A stretch of DNA of 64,000 nt from Sulfitobacter aestuariivivens (GTDB taxonomy: Bacteria; Pseudomonadota; Alphaproteobacteria; Rhodobacterales; Rhodobacteraceae). This document shows positions 1-8,182 of this stretch, piece by piece. The notes under the pieces are model-generated. The model searched no databases. It saw only the letters and a program-made list of their open reading frames with translations, and was not told where the DNA came from. The translations under genes and the position numbers were made by a program. The stretch lies in the NCBI RefSeq assembly GCF_014763045.1, contig NZ_JACTAG010000002.1, positions 1,116,001 to 1,180,000 on the forward strand, written 5' to 3'. Each line of letters starts with the position of its first letter. Position 1 is the stretch's first letter.

Positions 1-897
1 CTTGGCACGGGTCAGCTTCATGACCATGTGCAACGGCGATCCGTCCTTGCCCATCGAGATGAAGGGCTGGTTGATCTCGGTCTGGGAGGAAGAGGACAGT
101 TCGATCTTTGCTTTCTCTGCCGCTTCCTTGAGACGCTGGAGCGCCATTTTGTCTTTGGTCAGGTCGACGCCGTGTTCTTTCTTAAACTCGTCCGCCAGAT
201 AGTTGACGATGCGCATGTCAAAATCTTCACCACCCAGGAACGTGTCACCGTTGGTGGATTTCACTTCGAAAAGGCCGTCGTCGATTTCAAGGATGGTCAC
301 GTCGAATGTACCGCCGCCAAGGTCATAGACCGCGATGGTTTGCGTGTTTTCCTTGTCCAGACCGTAGGCCAGCGCGGCCGCTGTGGGCTCGTTGATGATC
401 CGCAGCACTTCCAGACCGGCGATCTTGCCCGCGTCTTTGGTGGCCTGACGCTGGGCGTCGTTGAAGTAGGCAGGGACGGTGATGACCGCCTGCGTGACTT
501 CCTCGCCGAGATACTTCTCGGCGGTGTCTTTCATCTTGCCCAGAATAAAGGCGGAGATTTGCGAAGGCGAATATTTCTCGCCTTTGGCTTCGACCCAGGC
601 GTCGCCGTTGCCGCCATCAATCACATTGAAGGGCAGGTTTTTCTTGTCCTTGGCCAGGTCCGCATCGTCATTGCGGCGGCCAATCAGGCGTTTGACGCCA
701 AAGATCGTGTTGTCGGGGTTTGTCACTGCCTGCCGCTTTGCAGCCTGACCCACCAGACGCTCGTCGTCGGTGAAGGCTACGATGGACGGGGTGGTGCGTG
801 CGCCCTCTGCGTTCTCTACGACGCGGGGCTGGCTGCCGTCCATGATGGCGATGCAGCTGTTGGTGGTTCCAAGGTCGATACCAATTACTTTGGCCAT
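1..897 (-). CDS. dnaK: Chaperone DnaK (Hsp70), N-terminal part; gene runs off the window
   Basis: Hsp70 chaperone that folds and protects cytosolic proteins with DnaJ and GrpE. Translating the minus strand from 897 gives 299 codons open to the window edge. The protein starts [17 protein letters not shown], the phosphate-1 loop of the actin-like ATPase, and continues with [25 protein letters not shown] and [12 protein letters not shown], all classic DnaK signatures. Only the nucleotide-binding domain is present; the substrate-binding domain lies outside the window. A GAGGG ribosome-binding site precedes the ATG, and a heat-shock-type promoter is visible at 1012-1040. Identity is certain. Confidence 0.98.
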   Translation of the reverse strand, partial: MAKVIGIDLGTTNSCIAIMDGSQPRVVENAEGARTTPSIVAFTDDERLVGQAAKRQAVTNPDNTIFGVKRLIGRRNDDADLAKDKKNLPFNVIDGGNGDAWVEAKGEKYSPSQISAFILGKMKDTAEKYLGEEVTQAVITVPAYFNDAQRQATKDAGKIAGLEVLRIINEPTAAALAYGLDKENTQTIAVYDLGGGTFDVTILEIDDGLFEVKSTNGDTFLGGEDFDMRIVNYLADEFKKEHGVDLTKDKMALQRLKEAAEKAKIELSSSSQTEINQPFISMGKDGSPLHMVMKLTRAK

Positions 898-1011
898 GTT
901 TTTGATCCCTCTTGAGTTTCAAGGCGATTGCACGAAGCGCTGGCCCGTTTCGGCACCGTTGCCCCGCTTGAGATGAAGCCGAAGGCATGTGCCTGCGGCG
1001 GTTCGGAGGGT

Positions 1012-1040
1012 ATATAAGGACCGAATATGCCCCTCGCAAC
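1012..1040 (-). promoter_or_regulatory. Putative sigma-32 (RpoH) heat-shock promoter of dnaK
   Basis: Read on the minus strand, GTTG (1040-1037) is followed after 18 bases by CTTATAT (1018-1012). This fits the alphaproteobacterial heat-shock pattern CTTG-N17/18-CYTATnT, with one mismatch in the -35 element. It lies about 115 bases upstream of the dnaK start. The assignment rests on this pattern and on the gene it faces. Confidence 0.6.
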
Positions 1041-1055
1041 CGTTGCAGAGGGGGC
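1029..1055. repeat. Inverted repeat overlapping the dnaK promoter -35
   Basis: GCCCCTCGCAAC (1029-1040) is mirrored by GTTGC-A-GAGGGGGC (1042-1055). The arms are about 11 bases with one bulged base and almost no spacer. It covers the -35 element of the proposed dnaK promoter. It is not a CIRCE element, because the TTAGCACTC arm is absent. It could be an operator or a structure in a leader transcript made from further upstream. Confidence 0.4.
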
Positions 1056-1108
1056 AAAACGGGATTCTGTGTGGATTTTTCGACAACTGCGGCGGGACAG
1101 GTAAAGAT

Positions 1109-1711
1109 ATGACACTTTTGCGTCTGCGCGGCTTTGAAATTCACAAAGGGTGGCTGGATCAGGCTGCGCAACAGAACATTCGCGATTCACTGCGCGAGGT
1201 TGTGCAGCAGGCGCCTTTGTTTCAGCCGCAAACGCCTTACGGCAAGCCGATGTCGGTGCGGCTTTCGTCGGCGGGAAAGTATGGGTGGTTTTCGGATCGG
1301 TCAGGCTATCGCTACGTGGATCGCCACCCGTCGGGTCGTCCCTGGCCTGCAATTCCGGCTTCTGTCCGTGCAGTCTGGGATGCACTGACAGGGCTTGAGA
1401 AACAACCGGAGTGTTGTCTGATCAACTACTATAGCGCCGATGCCCGAATGGGGCTGCATCAGGACAAGGATGAGGCCGATTTCCGGTGGCCGGTTGTGTC
1501 AATATCGCTGGGCGACGACGGGCTGTTTCGAATTGGCAATCAGACCCGGGGTGGCAAGACTGAATCGGTCTGGTTGCAGTCTGGGGATGTGGTCGTGATG
1601 GGTGGTGACGCGCGGCTGACCTATCACGGGGTGGACCGGATCAGGGGCGGGACGTCTTCGTTGTTGCCCAAGGGCGGACGCATCAATCTGACACTGCGGG
1701 TGGTGGAGTAG
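1109..1711 (+). CDS. alkB: AlkB-type Fe(II)/2-oxoglutarate dioxygenase (DNA/RNA alkylation repair)
   Basis: Predicted oxidative demethylase of 1-methyladenine and 3-methylcytosine in nucleic acids. The 200-residue protein has the iron triad H117-x-D119 (GLHQDKDEADF) and H173 (TYHGVDR), and the 2-oxoglutarate motif RINLTLR at 191-197, as in the AlkB family. The ATG at 1109 gives a protein of normal AlkB length; an in-frame start at 989 would only add leader sequence. It stands alone, divergent from dnaK and convergent with the SH3-like gene, with tandem palindromes after its stop. Confidence 0.93.
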   Translation: MTLLRLRGFEIHKGWLDQAAQQNIRDSLREVVQQAPLFQPQTPYGKPMSVRLSSAGKYGWFSDRSGYRYVDRHPSGRPWPAIPASVRAVWDALTGLEKQPECCLINYYSADARMGLHQDKDEADFRWPVVSISLGDDGLFRIGNQTRGGKTESVWLQSGDVVVMGGDARLTYHGVDRIRGGTSSLLPKGGRINLTLRVVE

Positions 1712-1712
1712 G

Positions 1713-1757
1713 CGTTTTCTTTGAAAGAAAACGATCCGGAAACTTTGAAAGTTTCCG
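1713..1757. repeat. Two tandem perfect palindromes between convergent genes; likely bidirectional terminator
   Basis: Palindrome 1 (1713-1733) is CGTTTTCTTT-G-AAAGAAAACG. Palindrome 2 (1737-1757) is CGGAAACTTT-G-AAAGTTTCCG. Both have 10-base perfect arms around a single central G and share the core CTTTGAAAG, with a three-base spacer between them. They lie 2 bases after the alkB stop and just beyond the stop of the opposing gene, so each strand would form two AT-rich hairpins. A bidirectional terminator or a small dispersed repeat are both possible. I see no second copy in this window. Confidence 0.6.
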
Positions 1758-1767
1758 TTTCCCTGCA

Positions 1768-2397
1768 TCAGCGTGTCAAAGAACAGCACCCTGATTGCAG
1801 GACGAAGCCGTTCATGTTGCCAAGGATCAGATCCAGAGCGAACCCGTATTCGCGATCCGACATGCCATCGCCGCAGACTTCGTTTGCGAGCAAGGCAAGG
1901 CTGTCCAGATAGGGGCCATCACCGCTTCTTTCGAAAATGCCCACGATCGCGTGGCGGCCAGTATGGTTGTGGGATTGGGTGGTCGCATCAATACGGCCCA
2001 TTTGTGTCGCGGTGTCCTGACTTTCATAGGTGATCTTTCCGGCATCGACTTTGAAGGACCAGAAAGGTTCAGTTCCCGCGCACCACAGTGTGTCAGGCGC
2101 GGCACCGTACCACTGGCCGGGCTGGCGCTGCAGGAAGGCAAGCGATACCCAGCCACTGCGTTCGCCAATGTTCACAAGTGCCCATGTCTGTCGGTCATTG
2201 GGGCGGATCAGTTCGACATCGCGCGTATCTGCCGCAAGGGTGCCGACGATTGGCGCGCCGGCGTTTGGTTCAGAACGGACATTGAGCACATCATCCGCAG
2301 CCACACCGCTGACGTTATAAAGCGCCGGCCAACGGTCCTGCGTTGCATTTGCCGGCAGTGCAAAGAGCAACAGACAAACAATCAGCCAGCCTTTCAC
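1768..2397 (-). CDS. Secreted SH3-like domain protein (COG3650-like)
   Basis: A 209-residue exported protein of unknown exact role. Residues 1-18 are a signal peptide (hydrophobic core LIVCLLLFAL, cleavage near ANA-TQ). Residues 30-90 form a bacterial SH3-like fold with the typical VLNVRSEPNAGAPIVGTL and WALVNIGERSGWVSLAFL segments. The C-terminal part contains WCAGTEPFWSF, the hallmark of COG3650 lipocalin-like envelope proteins. Its start overlaps the stop of the upstream ABC permease by four bases, so the two are probably co-translated. A role in the periplasm or cell wall is inferred. Confidence 0.8.
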   Translation of the reverse strand: MKGWLIVCLLLFALPANATQDRWPALYNVSGVAADDVLNVRSEPNAGAPIVGTLAADTRDVELIRPNDRQTWALVNIGERSGWVSLAFLQRQPGQWYGAAPDTLWCAGTEPFWSFKVDAGKITYESQDTATQMGRIDATTQSHNHTGRHAIVGIFERSGDGPYLDSLALLANEVCGDGMSDREYGFALDLILGNMNGFVLQSGCCSLTR

Positions 2398-3218
2398 CGC
2401 CGGGCATTCCAGCTGACGGAGGCGTGTTTGCGCGTATAGAATTCACCCATAAGCCCGATCATCACCAGAATAATCCCGACCCACATGGCGTATTCCCAGT
2501 TGCTGTAGCGCGGATAGTAGTTGAGAAACACAAATCCCCGCGCCTGATCGATGCAGTGAAACAGCGGGTTCCAGTCAAACATCTTGAGCATATATCCGGG
2601 CATCATGTTGGCCACGAACATTTTGCCAGATGCAATCATGTTTGCGCGCTGGTAGATCTGGGTGAATATGCTGACGAAAGTGGGAAACCACGGTTTGATT
2701 GCCAAGAGCACCAGACCCAATGCGCAACCAGTGAACCACGCCAGCAGCAGCATGCCGAAAGCCTCGATAGGCTGTTCGATTGAAATCGGTACAAAAGCCA
2801 CGTGATAGGCAAAGAGGATAACCGCCAGCGACAGCACTTGAATATAGAGCGCGCCCAGCGCCGCAGAGGCGATGGCGATGATCGTGGTCATCGGCGCATG
2901 CTGCATCATTGGGCTGGCTGGCCCTTCTGATCCGGCAACCGCGCTTAGCGATTTGACGTGGGTCAGGTACAGAAAAATACCCGACATGATATACAGCAGG
3001 AAATCCCCGCGCAGGGCCGCCCCGCGCATGCCGAGGATTGAAAACATGATATAGAATGCCATCACGAAGAGCACGGTCTGCAACATGTTCATCGCAATCG
3101 CCATGAAGGCGTTGTTGTGCTGTTTGCGGATGCTGCGCACGATCGAATGGTAGATCAGTTCCAGCATTGCGAGGGCAGAAACAAAACTTCCCGTCGGTTT
3201 GCGCGTGGGCTGAAGCAT
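2394..3218 (-). CDS. ABC-2 type polysaccharide/polyol-phosphate export permease (KpsM/Wzm-like)
   Basis: Inner-membrane subunit of an ABC exporter for capsular or surface glycans. The 274-residue protein begins with a cytoplasmic N-terminus and has about six hydrophobic segments (for example MLQTVLFVMAFYIMFSILGM and the final WVGIILVMIGLMGEF). The segment FDWNPLFHCIDQARGFVF near the C-terminus is typical of KpsM/Wzm-type permeases. No ATPase partner (KpsT/Wzt) lies next to it; the only coupled gene is the SH3-like secreted protein. It is divergent from cysQ, so shared regulation with the glycan genes at 3.3-13.6 kb is an inference. Confidence 0.85.
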   Translation of the reverse strand: MLQPTRKPTGSFVSALAMLELIYHSIVRSIRKQHNNAFMAIAMNMLQTVLFVMAFYIMFSILGMRGAALRGDFLLYIMSGIFLYLTHVKSLSAVAGSEGPASPMMQHAPMTTIIAIASAALGALYIQVLSLAVILFAYHVAFVPISIEQPIEAFGMLLLAWFTGCALGLVLLAIKPWFPTFVSIFTQIYQRANMIASGKMFVANMMPGYMLKMFDWNPLFHCIDQARGFVFLNYYPRYSNWEYAMWVGIILVMIGLMGEFYTRKHASVSWNARR

Positions 3219-3328
3219 GGTCTGTCCTCAAGATGGGCGATTGTATCGCACGGAATTCTTGCTGTTCCGTTAGCCGCGCAGCATAAGGGGGCCGCAGAGA
3301 CTAATCAACGCAACCGGGGCTTTCAGGC

Positions 3329-4126
3329 ATGGATTACACGAAACTGATGCAAGTGATGCGCACTTTGGCGCTGCAGGCGGGCGACAAGATCATGGAGATC
3401 TACGAGCGCGACGATTTTGATGTGAAATCCAAATCCGACGACAGCCCGGTGACTGCGGCGGATGAGGCGGCGGATGCCATCATTTCCGCCGGACTGCGCG
3501 CAGCCTTTCCGGACGTGATGCTAGTCACGGAAGAACAGGCCGCAACTCATTCGGCTAAGGGCGATACCTTTTTGATTGTCGATCCGCTTGATGGGACCAA
3601 GGAGTTCATTCATCGACGCGGCGATTTTACCGTCAACATCGCCTTGGTCGAGGGTGGCGTGCCAACCCGTGGTGTTGTTTATGCGCCTGCCAAATCGCGA
3701 ATGTTTTTCACGCGGGCTGATGGTCAAGCGGTTGAAGAGCAGGGACCGTTCGAGAAAGAGGATGTGGGCCCTATGCGCGAGATATCAGTCTCTAACGCGG
3801 ATAATTCGGCCCTGATGGTCGTGGCCTCGAAATCACACAGGGATCAGGCGACTGACGATTACATCGGCAAGTACGCGGTCAAGGACATGACCTCTGCGGG
3901 GTCGTCGCTCAAGTTCTGTTTGGTGGCGACGGGAGAGGCGGATTTGTATCCGCGGCTGGGGCGCACGATGGAGTGGGATACCGCTGCGGGTCATGCCGTT
4001 CTGGCTGGTGCGGGGGGGCAGGTGGTGCGGTTTGATGATCTGACGCCGCTGGTCTACGGCAAGGCGGATTTCGCCAATCCGTTCTTCATCGCGCTCGCGC
4101 CCGGCGTTGATCTGAAAGCCGCGTGA
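3329..4126 (+). CDS. cysQ: 3'(2'),5'-bisphosphate nucleotidase CysQ
   Basis: Hydrolyses 3'-phosphoadenosine 5'-phosphate (PAP), the by-product of PAPS-dependent sulfation, to AMP. The 265-residue protein has the inositol-monophosphatase fold: EE at 68-69, the metal motif DPLDGT at 85-90, and WDTAAGHAVLAGAGG in the C-terminal half. It starts an operon with kdsB and a glycosyltransferase; its TGA overlaps the kdsB ATG as TGATG. Removing PAP would suit a genome segment that also encodes two sulfotransferases, but that link is inference. Confidence 0.93.
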   Translation: MDYTKLMQVMRTLALQAGDKIMEIYERDDFDVKSKSDDSPVTAADEAADAIISAGLRAAFPDVMLVTEEQAATHSAKGDTFLIVDPLDGTKEFIHRRGDFTVNIALVEGGVPTRGVVYAPAKSRMFFTRADGQAVEEQGPFEKEDVGPMREISVSNADNSALMVVASKSHRDQATDDYIGKYAVKDMTSAGSSLKFCLVATGEADLYPRLGRTMEWDTAAGHAVLAGAGGQVVRFDDLTPLVYGKADFANPFFIALAPGVDLKAA

Positions 4127-4926
4127 TGTCCAGTTTGATCGTCATCCCCGCCCGCTATCAATCCTCGCGTTATCCCGGCAAGCCATTGGCGGCACTTAAA
4201 GGTGCGGGTGGCGTGTCGCGCAGTCTGATTGAGCGGTCCTGGCGGGCGGCTCAGGATGTGACCGGCGTGGACCGGGTGGTGGTGGCCACCGATGACGACA
4301 GGATCAGAGATGCGGCAGAGGCATTTGGCGCAGAAGTTGTCATGACCTCGGTTGAGTGTGCCAATGGGACGGAAAGATGCGCCGAGGCACACGAGAAGCT
4401 GGGTGGCAGTTTTGACATTGTCATAAACCTGCAGGGCGACGCCCCGCTGACGCCGCATTGGTTTATCGAAGATCTGGTAGAGGGTTTGCAGGGCGCGCCC
4501 AAGGCTGAAATTGCCACGCCGGTTCTGCGGTGCGATGGCGCGACGCTGAATAGTTTTCTGACTGACCGCAAGGCGGGTCGGGTCGGAGGCACGACGGCGG
4601 TCTTTGCGGCGGATCATCAGGCAATGTATTTTTCCAAAGAGGTGGTTCCGTTCACGTCCAAGGCCTATGCGGACAAAGATATGACACCTGTTTTCCACCA
4701 CGTCGGGGTCTATGCCTACCGCCCTGATGCGCTGGCGGCGTACCCGTCCTGGAACGTTGGCCCATTGGAGCAGCTTGAGGGGTTGGAGCAGTTACGGTTC
4801 ATGGAAAACGGGCGCGCGGTGCTATGTGTTGAGGTTGAAGCGCGCGGCCGCGCGTTCTGGGAGCTGAATAATCCCGAGGATGTGCCGAAAATAGAGACTA
4901 TGATGGCACAAATGGGCCTTGAATGA
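4126..4926 (+). CDS. kdsB: 3-deoxy-manno-octulosonate cytidylyltransferase (CMP-Kdo synthetase)
   Basis: Activates Kdo with CTP to CMP-Kdo for lipopolysaccharide or capsule assembly. The 266-residue protein opens with SLIVIPARYQSSRYPGKPL, the nucleotide-binding loop of the family, and carries NLQGDAPL near residue 103. Most family members have Glu where this Ala stands. The C-terminal HVGVYAYRPDAL and PLEQLEGLEQLRFMENG segments are typical. ATG at 4126 overlaps the cysQ stop; a GTG at 4123 is a less likely start. The end overlaps the next gene by ATGA. Confidence 0.93.
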   Translation: MSSLIVIPARYQSSRYPGKPLAALKGAGGVSRSLIERSWRAAQDVTGVDRVVVATDDDRIRDAAEAFGAEVVMTSVECANGTERCAEAHEKLGGSFDIVINLQGDAPLTPHWFIEDLVEGLQGAPKAEIATPVLRCDGATLNSFLTDRKAGRVGGTTAVFAADHQAMYFSKEVVPFTSKAYADKDMTPVFHHVGVYAYRPDALAAYPSWNVGPLEQLEGLEQLRFMENGRAVLCVEVEARGRAFWELNNPEDVPKIETMMAQMGLE

Positions 4927-6158
4927 CCGACCTGACGGTCAGCGTGATCGTGGTCAGCCGGTGCCGCCCGGTCGCCTTGAAACGCTGTCTTACGGGTATT
5001 TCGCAACTTCAGTTTGATCCATTTGAGGTCATTGTCGTGGCAGACCCTGAAGGAATTGCGGCGGCAGGGACATTAACGTTTTCTGACCATCTGAAGTTGG
5101 TGGCGTTTGATGAGCCCAACATTTCTGCCGCGCGCAATCTTGGGGTGGAACATGCTGCGGGTGATATCGTGGCTTTCATCGATGATGACGCTGTGCCGGA
5201 ACCCCAATGGCTGCACTATTTGGTGGCCCCTGCGAACCAGAGCGATGTGGCCGCGTTGGGTGGATTTGTGCGGGGCCGCAACGGCATATCCTTTCAATGG
5301 CGGGCCCGCAGCCTGGACGCGCAAGGGTTTTCCCACCATATCAATGTCGACGCGCAAAAGGCGACGGTTCTTACGCCGCCCGAGGGCCGTGCCGTGAAGA
5401 CAGAAGGCACTAACATGGCGTTTCGCCGGGATGTGCTGCTGGACCTTGGCGGGTTTGACACCGCGTTTCACTACTTTCTGGATGAGACCGACGTGAACAT
5501 GCGTCTTGCGCGTGCCGGCCATGCCACGGCAATCGCCCCTTTGGCCGAGGTGCATCATGGGTTTGATGCAAATTCAACGCGGACCCGCGGGCGTGTCCCA
5601 CGAGATCTTTTTGATATCGGTGCAAGCTGGGCGGTGTTCCAGCGCAAGCACCTGCCAGAGCCTGCCCATCAGGGCCATTGGGCGGATATCAGGGCGGATC
5701 AGCGGCGCAGAGTGCTGGGACACTTTGTTCAGGGCCGACTTGAGCCAGGGGATGTGCGACATCTGATGAGGCGACTGGACGCGGGGTATGAGGAAGGCAG
5801 ACAACGCGTTCTTGGGCGTGTGGCCCTTGCCGCGCATCCACGTGCGCCCTTCAAACGCTTTCCATCAAAAGAGAGGGCCAGCGTTCTGATTGCAACGCGA
5901 CCGATCCATGGCGCAGCTGCGCTTGCCGAGGCCAGAGAAAGGGTGAAAAGCGGCGAGATTGTCACCGTGCTTAATCTGTCACCTACAGGTATTTTCCATC
6001 AACTTCGTTTTGACGATGAGGGCTTTTGGATGCAAAAGGGCGGCGTGTTTGGCAGATCAGATCGCAAAGATCCGCTTATACGGCTGACAACACGCGCCAA
6101 AAGAGTGAAAAGAGAACGCGCGCGGGTGGCAATTCAGCGTGGTTTGGGCGAGGAATAG
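4923..6158 (+). CDS. Family 2 glycosyltransferase
   Basis: Predicted inverting sugar transferase for surface glycan assembly. The 411-residue protein starts with VSVIVVSRCRPVALKRCL, has the acceptor-side IDDDAVP (DxD-type motif near residue 87) and FLDETDVNMRLARAG. This is the GT-A fold of GT2. After about residue 240 there is a basic, less conserved tail with no clear domain. Coupled to kdsB by a four-base overlap, so it probably acts in LPS or capsule synthesis. Donor and acceptor cannot be told. Confidence 0.85.
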   Translation: MTDLTVSVIVVSRCRPVALKRCLTGISQLQFDPFEVIVVADPEGIAAAGTLTFSDHLKLVAFDEPNISAARNLGVEHAAGDIVAFIDDDAVPEPQWLHYLVAPANQSDVAALGGFVRGRNGISFQWRARSLDAQGFSHHINVDAQKATVLTPPEGRAVKTEGTNMAFRRDVLLDLGGFDTAFHYFLDETDVNMRLARAGHATAIAPLAEVHHGFDANSTRTRGRVPRDLFDIGASWAVFQRKHLPEPAHQGHWADIRADQRRRVLGHFVQGRLEPGDVRHLMRRLDAGYEEGRQRVLGRVALAAHPRAPFKRFPSKERASVLIATRPIHGAAALAEARERVKSGEIVTVLNLSPTGIFHQLRFDDEGFWMQKGGVFGRSDRKDPLIRLTTRAKRVKRERARVAIQRGLGEE

Positions 6159-6283
6159 ATTTAGGGAGCGATATTTCCCGATGTTGAGCCGAATTTTAGA
6201 AATCCGGGCGAAATAATGGGCGGGCGCGAAACGCACCTGTTCCGCGAACCAAAGCACCTCAGTCAGAGGGTAACGAGAGTAAG

Positions 6284-7177
6284 ATGCGTAAAAAAGTAAC
6301 CAAGGCGATCTTTCCCGTAGCAGGCATGGGCACCCGGTTTCTGCCTGCGACCAAGTCGGTTCCAAAGGAAATCATGACCCTCGTTGACCGCCCGTTGGTG
6401 CAATATGCCATCGATGAGGCGCGTGCCGCCGGAATCAAGGAATTCATCTTTGTCACGTCGCGGGGCAAGGGCGCGTTGGAAGACTACTTTGACCACGCAC
6501 CGCAGCTTGAGCAGGAATTGCGCAAGAAGGGCAAGACTGAGCTGTTGGAGACCTTGCAGAACACCAACATGGAAAGTGGCGCTATTGCCTATATCCGTCA
6601 GCACAAGGCGCTGGGCCTTGGCCATGCCGTTTGGTGCGCGCGACGTCTGATTGCCAACGAACCCTTTGCAGTCATGCTGCCCGATGACGTGATCGCGGCA
6701 GACAAGCCCTGCCTTCAGCAGATGGTCGAGGCCTATGCCGAAACCGGGGGCAATATCGTTGCCGCGATGGAAGTCGAGCCTGAGCAGACGTCTTCGTACG
6801 GGGTGCTGGATGTGTCTGACGATATGGGCAGCCTTGTGAAGGTCAAAGGGATGGTGGAAAAACCCAAGGCGGAAGATGCGCCATCGAACCTTGCCGTCAT
6901 TGGCCGCTATATTCTGGAACCCTCCGTTTTGCGTAATCTCAACCAAATCAAATCCGGGTCAGGCGGCGAGATCCAGCTGACTGATGCGATCGCCCGCGAC
7001 ATTGCAGACGGAAATGATGTTTATGGCTATCGGTTCCGGGGGCAACGGTTCGATTGCGGCTCTAAATCAGGGTTTTTGCAGGCGACTGTTGCATTCGGTC
7101 TGGCCCGTGAAGACCTTAGGGATGATCTCAGCAGCTATCTGCACAGTATCATGCAGGTCGACAAGGCCGCACAGTAA
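6284..7177 (+). CDS. galU: UTP-glucose-1-phosphate uridylyltransferase
   Basis: Makes UDP-glucose from UTP and glucose-1-phosphate for polysaccharide synthesis. The 297-residue protein has the signature PVAGMGTRFLPATKSVPKEI near the N-terminus, then EFIFVTSRGKGALEDYFD and FRGQRFDCGSKSGFLQA, diagnostic for bacterial GalU. It is the first gene of a six-gene plus-strand operon. A 125-base gap separates it from the preceding glycosyltransferase, and a GAGAG ribosome-binding site precedes the ATG. A promoter in the gap is likely but not resolved. Confidence 0.96.
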   Translation: MRKKVTKAIFPVAGMGTRFLPATKSVPKEIMTLVDRPLVQYAIDEARAAGIKEFIFVTSRGKGALEDYFDHAPQLEQELRKKGKTELLETLQNTNMESGAIAYIRQHKALGLGHAVWCARRLIANEPFAVMLPDDVIAADKPCLQQMVEAYAETGGNIVAAMEVEPEQTSSYGVLDVSDDMGSLVKVKGMVEKPKAEDAPSNLAVIGRYILEPSVLRNLNQIKSGSGGEIQLTDAIARDIADGNDVYGYRFRGQRFDCGSKSGFLQATVAFGLAREDLRDDLSSYLHSIMQVDKAAQ

Positions 7178-7197
7178 ACCCGATTCGGAGGCATTCG

Positions 7198-8181
7198 ATG
7201 AGCAACGTTCTGGTCACTGGCGGAGCGGGCTATATCGGCTCGCATGCCTGCAAAGCGCTGAAGGCCGCAGGATATACGCCTGTAACGTTCGACAATCTGG
7301 TGACAGGCTGGCGGGATGCGGTGAAGTTCGGACCGTTCGAAGAGGGCGATCTGCTGGATCGTGCACGTCTTGATGCCGTCTTTGCCAAGTATCAGCCAAT
7401 CGCCGTCATGCACTTTGCCGCGTTGAGCCAGGTGGGGGAGAGCATGGCTGAGCCGGGCAAGTATTGGCGCAACAACGTTTCGGGGTCATTGAACCTGATT
7501 GAGGCTGCTGTGGATGCCGATTGCCTGAATTTCGTCTTTTCGTCCACCTGCGCGACCTATGGGGATCAGGATAATGTGGTGCTGGATGAGACATCGGTGC
7601 AGCAGCCGATCAATGCTTACGGTGCCTCCAAGCGTGCCATCGAAGATATCCTGCGGGATTTTGAAGCGTCGCATGGGTTAAGCCATGTCATATTCCGCTA
7701 TTTCAACGTCGCAGGTGCAGATCCTGAGGCCGAAGTGGGCGAATACCACCAGCCAGAGACACATCTTATTCCTCTGATGCTGGACGCGATTGACGGAAAG
7801 CGCGATGCGTTGACGATTTTTGGCACTGATTATGATACACCTGATGGCACCTGCATTCGGGACTACGTTCATGTCTGTGATCTGGTTGATGCACATGTTC
7901 TTGGTTTGAAATGGCTGATGGATGGCAAGGAAAGCCGTGTCTTTAATCTTGGTACCGGGGCGGGCTTTTCAGTGCGCGAGGTGATTGATCACAGCCGCGA
8001 CGTGACCAATCGAGAGGTGCCATTTCAGATCGGGGACCGGCGCGCGGGGGATTGTACCCGATTGGTATCGGGCTCGACACGGGCTGTGCAGGAACTTGGG
8101 TGGAAACCGGAAAAATCGAGTTTGAAACAGATGATCACCGATGCATGGAGATGGCACCAGACCGGCCATTACGACGCCTGA
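7198..8181 (+). CDS. galE: UDP-glucose 4-epimerase
   Basis: Interconverts UDP-glucose and UDP-galactose with bound NAD. The 327-residue extended SDR has VTGGAGYIGSH at the N-terminus, the catalytic FSSTCATYG serine region and YGASKRAIE (YxxxK), and the C-terminal GDRRAGDCTRLVSGS typical of GalE. It follows galU by 20 bases and supplies UDP-galactose to the downstream transferases. The next gene starts one base after the stop. Confidence 0.95.
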   Translation: MSNVLVTGGAGYIGSHACKALKAAGYTPVTFDNLVTGWRDAVKFGPFEEGDLLDRARLDAVFAKYQPIAVMHFAALSQVGESMAEPGKYWRNNVSGSLNLIEAAVDADCLNFVFSSTCATYGDQDNVVLDETSVQQPINAYGASKRAIEDILRDFEASHGLSHVIFRYFNVAGADPEAEVGEYHQPETHLIPLMLDAIDGKRDALTIFGTDYDTPDGTCIRDYVHVCDLVDAHVLGLKWLMDGKESRVFNLGTGAGFSVREVIDHSRDVTNREVPFQIGDRRAGDCTRLVSGSTRAVQELGWKPEKSSLKQMITDAWRWHQTGHYDA

Positions 8182-8182
8182 G

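Noticed and set aside
28-915. Long plus-strand reading frame opposite dnaK
   Set aside because: It is the antisense shadow of a strongly conserved gene; its protein resembles no family and dnaK explains the codon structure.
1795-2439. Plus-strand frame opposite the SH3-like gene
   Set aside because: The minus-strand product has a signal peptide and recognised domains; the plus-strand product has none.
4054-4701. Minus-strand frame opposite kdsB
   Set aside because: kdsB motifs are intact on the plus strand and the operon overlaps fit; the antisense product is unrecognisable.
4123-4926. Ala instead of Glu in the KdsB QGDxPL motif as a sign of inactivation
   Set aside because: All other motifs are intact and the gene sits in a coupled operon; the change looks like subfamily variation.
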